The notes beneath the pieces were generated by a model. That model was not told the DNA's origin. It saw only the letters and a program-made list of their open reading frames with translations, and searched no databases. This document shows positions 1 to 4,919 of a DNA stretch of 5,569 bases, piece by piece. Position 1 is the first letter of the stretch. Each line of letters begins with the position of its first letter. Origin of the DNA: Bdellovibrio sp. (GTDB lineage: Bacteria > Bdellovibrionota > Bdellovibrionia > Bdellovibrionales > Bdellovibrionaceae); assembly GCA_003176075.1 (NCBI GenBank), contig PSRN01000208.1, forward strand, positions 1 to 5,569, read 5' to 3'. The position numbers and the translations under genes are program-made.

Positions 1-150
1 CTCATCGAGCGGCTGGCCCATGAAATTCTCGCGGTCGCGCGATCCACAATCCTCCGGGACGGACCATTCGCGATCGACGCACAAGTCGCAATTTGCGTGG
101 ATAAAGTTCGAGCGGGTTCACAATATTGTTGCGGAGATTTCTTGCTATGA
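1..150 (+). CDS. folB: Dihydroneopterin aldolase (FolB-like), C-terminal fragment
   Basis: This is the last 49 codons and the TGA stop of a gene whose start lies outside the window. The fragment reads LIERLAHEILAVAR, then a short insert, then DAQVAICVDKVRAG. This fits the end of FolB: the last helix (usually LIE-LA) followed by the final beta strand (V-V-V-KP-A type). FolB converts 7,8-dihydroneopterin to 6-hydroxymethyl-dihydropterin and glycolaldehyde in the cytoplasm, making the substrate for the HPPK domain encoded next. Its stop overlaps the folKP start as ATGA (147-150), so the two are probably translationally coupled. Function is inferred mainly from this position and the weak C-terminal pattern, because the catalytic part is not visible. 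Another tunneling-fold pterin enzyme, such as FolX, would look similar. Confidence 0.72.
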   Translation, partial: LIERLAHEILAVARSTILRDGPFAIDAQVAICVDKVRAGSQYCCGDFLL

Positions 151-1424
151 AATGCTATATCTCACTGGGATCAAATCTGGGGGACCGCCTGCAAAATCTT
201 CGAACGGCGGCACGAAAGCTTCCAATTCTTCGCGTCTCGCCCCTTTTTCATGTGCCAGCCCTGCTTCCTCCAGACGCCCCGCCAGATTGGAATATCCCTT
301 TCTACAATGCCGTCGTGGAAATTCGCTGGTCCGATTCGCCCGAGGATCTTTTGGCCTTTCTGCAAAAGATTGAAATTGAAATGGGACGTTTGCGGAGCAA
401 AAGATGGGCCCCCCGGCTGATTGACCTGGACCTTATCCTATTTGGCGATCAAATCATCGAAGAGCCCCACCTGCTGGTTCCCCATCCCGAAATGAGCCGG
501 CGGAGTTTTGTCCTCGATCCGTTGTCTCATCTGAGCCCCTCCCTGCTGCCGCCCATGATGAACCAGACAGTCCTCGATCGGGCCCGCCGCCAGCCTGGCC
601 ACCAGCCCCTGTGGATGGGGATTTTGAATCTCACGCCCGATTCCTTTTCTGACGGCGGCGAGTTGGCGGAGACTTCCATCTGGCAGGCGCGACTGAGTGA
701 AATGGAAGAGACGGGCGTCCACATCTTTGATCTCGGCGGGGAATCAACCCGGCCTGGGGCACAGGCAGTGGCCCTCACGGAGGAATGGCGCCGTATCGAG
801 CCCGTCCTCCTCGCCTTGAAGGATCGGGATCGGCTCTTCAGTCCGTGGATCAGCGTGGACACCCGCTCGGCCGCCACCGCCCGCCGGGCCCTCGAACATG
901 GGGCTGACATGATCAACGATGTCAGCGGTCTCGCGGATCCGCAAATGGTCGAAGTCCTCCAAGAAAGCAGCTGCCAATATGTATTGATGCACAGTATGAC
1001 GATTCCGCCACAAGCCGACGCGACTTTGCCGGCAAACGAGAATCCCGTGTCTTACTTGATGGCCTGGGCCCTTCAAAAGCTGGACGAGTTGACCCGGCTG
1101 GGGATTCATTTGGATCGGATCCTCTTTGACCCTGGGATTGGTTTCGGAAAAACCGCCGCCCAGTCGATAGAAATCATCCAACACATCAAAGCGTTTCAAG
1201 AACTCCCCGTTCGTCTCTTGGTCGGCCATTCGCGCAAGTCGTTTATTAAGTCTTTGGTCGATAATTGTTCAAAAGATCGCGATTGGGAAAGCCAAGGTAT
1301 CAGTTTGAGGCTGGGTGACGCGGGAGTCGACGTGATCCGCGTTCATCGTCCCGTGATTCATATGAAAGCCTTTGAGGCCTATCACAAAGCGCGCCCCGCC
1401 AAGACGGAGCTACTGGGCCGATGA
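147..1424 (+). CDS. folKP: Bifunctional HPPK-DHPS (FolK-FolP fusion)
   Basis: This 425-residue fusion would catalyse two consecutive folate steps: pyrophosphorylation of 6-hydroxymethyl-dihydropterin, then condensation with p-aminobenzoate to give dihydropteroate. Residues 1-135 are HPPK: SLGSNLGDR at 6-14, FYNAVVEI at 52-59, and the signature R86-W-A-P-R-L-I-D93-L-D95, whose two Asp bind Mg2+. Residues 155-415 are DHPS: LNLTPDSFSDGG at 160-171 (loop 1), DLGGESTRPGA at 195-205 (loop 2), SVDT at 236-239, INDVSG at 256-261, DPGIGFGKT at 328-336, VGHSRKSF at 359-366 and IRVH at 397-400. The domains join with almost no linker. I chose ATG 147 over the upstream TTG at 126 because the HPPK fold begins at MKCYISLGSN, the ATG overlaps the folB stop, and GGAG lies at 133-136. 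Oddities are VHRP where DHPS usually has VHDV, and LMHS for LMHM. Bacterial folKP fusions are known, notably in chlamydiae. Confidence 0.95.
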   Translation: MKCYISLGSNLGDRLQNLRTAARKLPILRVSPLFHVPALLPPDAPPDWNIPFYNAVVEIRWSDSPEDLLAFLQKIEIEMGRLRSKRWAPRLIDLDLILFGDQIIEEPHLLVPHPEMSRRSFVLDPLSHLSPSLLPPMMNQTVLDRARRQPGHQPLWMGILNLTPDSFSDGGELAETSIWQARLSEMEETGVHIFDLGGESTRPGAQAVALTEEWRRIEPVLLALKDRDRLFSPWISVDTRSAATARRALEHGADMINDVSGLADPQMVEVLQESSCQYVLMHSMTIPPQADATLPANENPVSYLMAWALQKLDELTRLGIHLDRILFDPGIGFGKTAAQSIEIIQHIKAFQELPVRLLVGHSRKSFIKSLVDNCSKDRDWESQGISLRLGDAGVDVIRVHRPVIHMKAFEAYHKARPAKTELLGR

Positions 1425-2149
1425 AGAGCCTCAATGTCACGCCCCTGCAAACAGAAATCTTCCGGCGGGGTCAAGATCTCCATGATTTTATCGTCAATGC
1501 CGTCCCCCGATCCGTGATTTCAGAAAAGATGGTTCTTTGTGTGACCTCAAAAATCGTGAGTTTGGCGGAGGGCCGATGCATCCATCGGAGTCAGGTGACC
1601 AGTAAGTCGAATCTGGTTCTCCAGGAAGCCGATGTCTTCCTCGGAGAGATCGGCTATGGATGCTTCCTTACAGTAAAGGAAGGCCTGTTTATTGCGTCTG
1701 CCGGAATTGACGAATCCAATTCAGAGAATGGCGATTACATTCTCTTTCCCAAAAACCCCCAGATGAGCGCGCAAACCCTTTGGACCCGTCTCCGTGAAAG
1801 CTGGACTTTGCATGACTTGGGAATTCTGCTGACCGATTCCCACACGTCGCCACTTCGCCAAGGCGTCACTGGCGTGGCCCTGGGCTATTGGGGATTCCGG
1901 GCGGTTCGCGATATGATTGGAAGCAAAGATATTTTCGGGCGCGAATTGAAAATGACCAAAATGAACTTTGCTGATGGCTTGGCCTCAGCCGCCGTCATGA
2001 TGATGGGCGAGGGCAGCGAGCGCCAACCTCTGGCGGTGATCCACGGCGCGGACCTTGATTTTTGCGATCAGGTCGACACGAAGGAGATCCGCATGCCGCT
2101 CGAAGAAGATCTCTACTTTCCGATGATTCGCCCGTTTATGGAAGGATAA
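1421..2149 (+). CDS. CofE/COG1478-family glutamate ligase, likely folate-specific (FolC substitute)
   Basis: This 242-residue protein belongs to the superfamily of F420-0:gamma-glutamyl ligase (CofE). Visible family blocks are VTSKIVSLAEGR (41-52), SAGIDESNSENGDYILFP (93-110, the CofE aGID-SN-G-lP block), LLTDSHTSPLRQGVTGVALG (136-155, matching the CofE D-T-F-G-R-P-W-R-G-T-AiG region but clearly divergent) and FADGLASAAVMMMGEG near residue 190. Family members add L-glutamate through a gamma bond with GTP or ATP. The gene overlaps the folKP stop as ATGA (1421-1424), with GGAG at 1406-1409, so it is probably co-translated with HPPK-DHPS. Given this context I infer that it glutamylates dihydropteroate or (tetrahydro)folate, as reported for the CofE homologue in the chlamydial folate cluster (from memory). 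F420 synthesis is the alternative, but nothing else here points to F420. It is the last gene of its operon, and its TAA abuts the stop of the opposing gene. Confidence 0.85.
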   Translation: MKSLNVTPLQTEIFRRGQDLHDFIVNAVPRSVISEKMVLCVTSKIVSLAEGRCIHRSQVTSKSNLVLQEADVFLGEIGYGCFLTVKEGLFIASAGIDESNSENGDYILFPKNPQMSAQTLWTRLRESWTLHDLGILLTDSHTSPLRQGVTGVALGYWGFRAVRDMIGSKDIFGRELKMTKMNFADGLASAAVMMMGEGSERQPLAVIHGADLDFCDQVDTKEIRMPLEEDLYFPMIRPFMEG

Positions 2150-2548
2150 TTATGTCTCTTCGATTTCGCCTGGCGCGGGGAGAAGATCCACCAGGCATTC
2201 GCGCCAGTACTCCGGAGCTTCGTCCGAGTAGTCCACGCCGACTTCAAAGCCGGCTTTGCCACGCAAGCGAGTGCGCGCGATCCGACCTGAGATTTCAAGA
2301 TTGAGCTCGGTCAGATGAACAAGAATCTTTGTCCCGACTAAACTCTCCAAGCTGAGATTGCGGCGCAAATCCAAAGGTACAAGGTGTTCCCGCGGAATGA
2401 TCAGCAAAAAACCGGTCGTTGACGCTTCGGTCAACATCCCGCCCTTTGCGATTTTCGCTAAATTCTCCAGCGATGCCACGGTGGATACAGAAACCGGAGT
2501 CACATCTTTTCTCGGCGCGGACCTTCTGGCCTGATCAATTCGTCCCAT
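2150..2548 (-). CDS. PilZ-domain-like protein, putative c-di-GMP-linked regulator
   Basis: This small soluble protein (132 residues from ATG 2548) has a degenerate PilZ pattern. R9-S-A-P-R13 fits the RxxxR c-di-GMP motif, and E41-A-S-T-T-G46 occupies the [D/N]xSxxG position, with Glu replacing Asp/Asn. Later strands fit a PilZ barrel: a GRIARTRL stretch at 88-95, then GFEVGVDYSD at 100-109. The tail EYWRECLVDLLPAPGE (113-128) looks conserved but I cannot assign it. There is no signal peptide or membrane segment. The reading frame stays open to a TTG at 2626, but that extension is basic low-complexity sequence running through a 23-bp tandem repeat. ATG 2548 instead has GGAAGAAGG ending 5 nt upstream; GTG 2564-2566 is a second option. 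The gene lies 218 bp after the phosphopantetheinyl transferase gene, behind its own putative sigma-28 promoter, suggesting a motility or c-di-GMP role. Family assignment is tentative. Confidence 0.68.
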   Translation of the reverse strand: MGRIDQARRSAPRKDVTPVSVSTVASLENLAKIAKGGMLTEASTTGFLLIIPREHLVPLDLRRNLSLESLVGTKILVHLTELNLEISGRIARTRLRGKAGFEVGVDYSDEAPEYWRECLVDLLPAPGEIEET

Positions 2549-2553
2549 TACAA

Positions 2554-2562
2554 CCTTCTTCC
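2554..2562 (-). promoter_or_regulatory. Ribosome-binding site supporting ATG 2548 of the PilZ-like gene
   Basis: On the minus strand GGAAGAAGG is followed by a 5-nt spacer (TTGTA) and then ATG. This favours ATG 2548 over the TTG at 2626, which has no such site at the right distance. The motif lies within the copy of the 23-bp tandem repeat nearest the gene. Confidence 0.6.
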
Positions 2563-2600
2563 TCACGATTTGCTTTCCTTCTTCCTCACGATTTGCTTTC
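2554..2600. repeat. Perfect 23-bp tandem duplication in the leader of the PilZ-like gene
   Basis: Two adjacent identical 23-bp units occupy 2555-2577 and 2578-2600, and one further matching base at 2554 makes a 47-bp stretch of period 23. On the minus strand each unit contains AGGAAGAAGG followed by AAGCAAATCGTG or the end of the leader, so the purine-rich Shine-Dalgarno-like block is duplicated. A degenerate third AAGGAGAGGAAGA block lies just upstream (about 2602-2615). Because 23 is not a multiple of three, the two copies would be read in different frames. This argues against coding for the TTG-initiated extension. Confidence 0.9.
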
Positions 2601-2638
2601 TTCCTCTCCTTAGAGATTTTCACCAACCTGATAACCTC

Positions 2639-2665
2639 TCATCGGCTGTCCCCGACCAAAGTTGA
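2639..2665 (-). promoter_or_regulatory. Putative sigma-28 (FliA) promoter for the PilZ-like gene
   Basis: On the minus strand TCAACTTT (2665-2658) is followed by exactly 11 nt and then GCCGATGA (2646-2639). The enterobacterial FliA consensus is TAAAGTTT-N11-GCCGATAA, so 6 of 8 positions match in the -35 and 7 of 8 in the -10, with the correct spacing. Transcription would start near 2631, giving a leader of about 80 nt before ATG 2548. The site lies in the only sizeable intergenic gap, correctly oriented for the PilZ-like gene. I see no convincing sigma-70 promoter in the same gap. A match this good could still arise by chance in a window of this size. Confidence 0.5.
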
Positions 2666-2766
2666 GCAAAAAAATTCCATCGCCCCACTATTTTCTTCAG
2701 TCTAGGAGTTCGACAGTCCTCAAAATAGCAAGAAATGCGAAGTGTCCTGAGGGAAACCGGCTCGAA

Positions 2767-3318
2767 CTACGAGTGTCTTGTCCTGAAACACAAACTGAAC
2801 TGGTATGGCGGTTCCGACCAGACCACGCCAAATCCCGAGGAATACAACGACTCCCCGGCATAGAAATGGAACTCCCAAACACCCTTTTCCAGTTCGTGCC
2901 ACTGCCGCAGCGAAATTCCCGTGATGACTGAAGGCTGATCGTCGCCATGAAGGGCCTTGAAGCTCGCCTCCTTTGCCGACCAAATAAATGACATGTTCAA
3001 ACCCGCTGGACGGGCGTCATCAAGTTTGACGGCGATGCGCGCGACCAAGTCCGGACGAAGCCGCACCGATTCCTCAATATCAAATCCGAGCGGCACCATG
3101 CTCCAGGACTCGGTGCCGATGGCGGCAAAGCCCCCCAGTCCGCGGGCGTGAGAAATTGAAAATTCCGCGAAACGACCAGTCGCCTGACTGAGTTGCTCGC
3201 GGAAATGGGGCCTGTCCGATCCCCATTCGGCCCTGGTTTCGACTTCAAAGTGAATATTGACGAGCCTTCTTTGCAGGTAGGGTAAAACTATATCTCTGTA
3301 AATCTGCATTTTGATCAC
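2767..3318 (-). CDS. Sfp/EntD-type 4'-phosphopantetheinyl transferase
   Basis: This enzyme would transfer the 4'-phosphopantetheine arm of CoA to a conserved Ser on carrier proteins of fatty acid, polyketide or nonribosomal peptide synthases in the cytoplasm. In the 183 residues I see SISHARG at 54-60 (the SHS-like region), GFDIEES at 78-84 with metal ligands D80 and E82, and WSAKEASFKAL at 113-123 with E117 and K121. These are the two signature motifs of the superfamily. It is shorter than Sfp (about 224 residues) and nearer the EntD group. The start is GTG 3318, 4 bp after the nadA stop; ATG 3309 (residue 4) is equally possible, and neither has a strong ribosome-binding site, so translation is probably coupled to nadA. 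No biosynthetic cluster or carrier protein is visible to name its substrate. It could be the general ACP-activating enzyme of the cell. Confidence 0.88.
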   Translation of the reverse strand: MIKMQIYRDIVLPYLQRRLVNIHFEVETRAEWGSDRPHFREQLSQATGRFAEFSISHARGLGGFAAIGTESWSMVPLGFDIEESVRLRPDLVARIAVKLDDARPAGLNMSFIWSAKEASFKALHGDDQPSVITGISLRQWHELEKGVWEFHFYAGESLYSSGFGVVWSEPPYQFSLCFRTRHS

Positions 3319-3322
3319 ACGC

Positions 3323-4354
3323 CTAATTAAGTGGGGGGGTGGCGACAGCCTCGAATCGTTCTGGCCATTGCACGCATTGACCCTCGCTGATTTGCACCAT
3401 GCGACTCAAACTGATCCACGCCCTTTCTCGAACCGGCAGGGGAACCTCCACCCTCGGCGACAAGGATTGCAACGCCGATCGAATTTTCTCTAGAGTGTTG
3501 AGTTTCATATAGGGACAATCATTGCACTGACAGGTTTTGTCCTCGGTGGGCGCCTGAAGAATCAGGGCGTCAGGTCTGGCCCTCTTCATTTGGTGGAAGA
3601 TTCCAGTCTCCGTTCCCACGATAAACTTCAACGCCGGATTCTTAGTGACTTCGTCAAGCAGGCGAGACGTCGACCCGATCACGCTGGCGGCGGCCAAAAC
3701 CTGCTCATCGCATTCAGGATGGGCGATCACCACTGCATCCGGGTGGTCCCTCATCATTTCATACAGCCGTCGCGCCGAAAACAGGACATGAACTTGGCAG
3801 GCGCCTGGCCAAATGATCATGTCTCGTTTCAATTCCCTGGCCAAGTAGCGTCCCAGATTACGATCGGGTCCGAACAATATCGGCCGCTCACGCGGAATCG
3901 CCGCCACGATCTTCTTGGCATTGCTCGAGGTCACGATCACATCGGATATGGCTTTCACTTGGGCGCTGGAATTAATGTAGGTCACGGCAATGCCATCGGG
4001 GTATTGGCGGCGCCATTGCAAGTATTTGTCAGCCGGCGACTCCGATACCAACGAACAACCGGCCGCCAAATCAGGCACAAGAACGGTTTTTTCCGGGCTT
4101 AAGATCTTCACGCTTTCAGCCATGAACACAACCCCAGCGAGAAGGATGTGGGTCGATTCGGAAAGTTGCCCGGCCCTCGCCAGAACATAGCTGTCGCCCA
4201 CCGTATCGGCCAGATCCTGAATTTCCGGGGATTCGTAATAATGAGCGAGGATCTGAACCTTCATTTCCTCTTTGAGCGCTTTAATTTCATCGACAATGTT
4301 CAGTTTCACTTGATTGAGTCTCTCCCTAGATCGTTGTTCCTCCCTTAAGGACAT
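3323..4354 (-). CDS. nadA: Quinolinate synthase NadA (4Fe-4S)
   Basis: NadA condenses iminoaspartate with dihydroxyacetone phosphate to quinolinate in de novo NAD synthesis. The 343-residue product has the family blocks ILAHYYESPEIQDLAD (35-50), GDSYVLAR (53-60), GVVFMAESVKIL (74-85), GCSLVSES (99-106), HPECDE (212-217), VGTETGIFHQM (246-256) and CNDCPYMKLNTLEK (277-290). C100, C215 and C280 are the expected three ligands of the [4Fe-4S] cluster; C275 and C277 make a CxCxxC cluster before PYM. The start is uncertain. ATG 4354 lies inside mglA (29-bp overlap) and has no Shine-Dalgarno, and residues 1-19 are a charged extension. GTG 4309, just after the mglA stop, is an alternative. The partner nadB is not in the window. 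A C7 homopolymer (3333-3339, reading G on the plus strand) lies four codons before the stop. Confidence 0.95.
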   Translation of the reverse strand: MSLREEQRSRERLNQVKLNIVDEIKALKEEMKVQILAHYYESPEIQDLADTVGDSYVLARAGQLSESTHILLAGVVFMAESVKILSPEKTVLVPDLAAGCSLVSESPADKYLQWRRQYPDGIAVTYINSSAQVKAISDVIVTSSNAKKIVAAIPRERPILFGPDRNLGRYLARELKRDMIIWPGACQVHVLFSARRLYEMMRDHPDAVVIAHPECDEQVLAAASVIGSTSRLLDEVTKNPALKFIVGTETGIFHQMKRARPDALILQAPTEDKTCQCNDCPYMKLNTLEKIRSALQSLSPRVEVPLPVRERAWISLSRMVQISEGQCVQWPERFEAVATPPLN

Positions 4355-4919
4355 TAATGATCGACTTGGAAATAATTTTTAACGATTCGGTCACACCCTT
4401 TCCTTCTGAAGCCGTCGCCTCGAATTCAGGGGAGTTGTACAAGTTCAAATGGGTTCTCAACTCGCGCATCGACGCCGCGTTGGGGAGATCCCGCTTGTTG
4501 TATTGAATGACGAGCGGGATTTCGCGGATGTTGTAGCCTTGCGATTCCAAATTCCGCTCGAGGTTGCGCAAGGACTCAACGTTCTCCTCCATCCGTTCCA
4601 TTTGCGAATCCGCCACAAAAACGACGCCGTCCAAGCCCTTCAGAATCAGCTTCCGTGAGGCATCATAGACAATCTGGCCAGGCACTGAATAAAGATGAAA
4701 GCGGGTTCGGTAGCCGCGGATTTCGCCGATGTTTAAGGGGAGAAAATCAAAAAAAAGGGTTCGCTCCACGTCCGTGTTTAATACGGCCAACTTTGATTTC
4801 TGATCTTGGGCCGTGTGCTGGTAGATCCATTGAATGTTGGTGGTTTTCCCACCCAGGGAGGGGCCGTAATACACGATCTTGCAATGAATCTCTTTGGCAT
4901 TGTGGTTAAAGAACGACAT
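4326..4919 (-). CDS. mglA: MglA-family Ras-like small GTPase
   Basis: MglA is a bacterial Ras-like GTPase that sets cell polarity and controls gliding/type IV pilus motility in Myxococcus, and prey invasion in Bdellovibrio. The 197-residue product matches it along its length: P-loop GPSLGGKTT (19-27), switch I DVERTLFFDFLPL with R53, PM3/switch II YSVPGQIVYDASRKLILKGL with Q82, VFVADSQ near 101-106, and guanine-specificity motif N141-K-R-D144. R53 and Q82 keep the same numbers as the catalytic residues described for characterised MglA. Position 21 is Ser where Myxococcus has Gly (Ras G12 equivalent), and position 78 is Ser where it has Thr. I chose ATG 4919 over TTG 4922 because it overlaps the recR stop (TGATG) and has GGAG 5 nt upstream. 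No mglB (GAP) is adjacent. The 3' end overlaps nadA. Confidence 0.95.
   Translation of the reverse strand: MSFFNHNAKEIHCKIVYYGPSLGGKTTNIQWIYQHTAQDQKSKLAVLNTDVERTLFFDFLPLNIGEIRGYRTRFHLYSVPGQIVYDASRKLILKGLDGVVFVADSQMERMEENVESLRNLERNLESQGYNIREIPLVIQYNKRDLPNAASMRELRTHLNLYNSPEFEATASEGKGVTESLKIISKSIINVLKGGTTI

Noticed and set aside
20..373. 117-codon plus-strand frame across the folB/folKP junction
   Set aside because: It is out of frame with both the FolB tail and HPPK, and its Ser/Arg-rich translation has no domain features.
744..1229. 161-codon open frame on the minus strand
   Set aside because: It is antisense to the DHPS domain, has no recognisable domain and has no good ribosome-binding site.
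2549..2626. Upstream TTG extension of the PilZ-like gene (26 extra residues)
   Set aside because: The extension is low-complexity Lys/Glu sequence produced by the tandem repeat, with the two repeat copies in different frames. ATG 2548 has a well-spaced SD.
2668..2674. T7 run on the minus strand after the transferase gene, considered as a terminator
   Set aside because: I could not find a stable GC-rich hairpin immediately before the T-run. The only pairing seen (CCTCA with TGAGG) has a very long loop and lies too far upstream.
2662..2931. 89-codon plus-strand frame in the leader and 3' end of the transferase gene
   Set aside because: It is mostly antisense to the phosphopantetheinyl transferase gene and shows no motif.
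3590..4102. 170-codon open frame on the plus strand
   Set aside because: It is antisense to the core of nadA (cluster cysteines and conserved blocks). The product is His/Arg-rich with no recognisable motif.
4343..4350. CCTTAAGG palindrome at the nadA start
   Set aside because: It is a short palindrome expected by chance, inside coding sequence, with no associated operator-like context.
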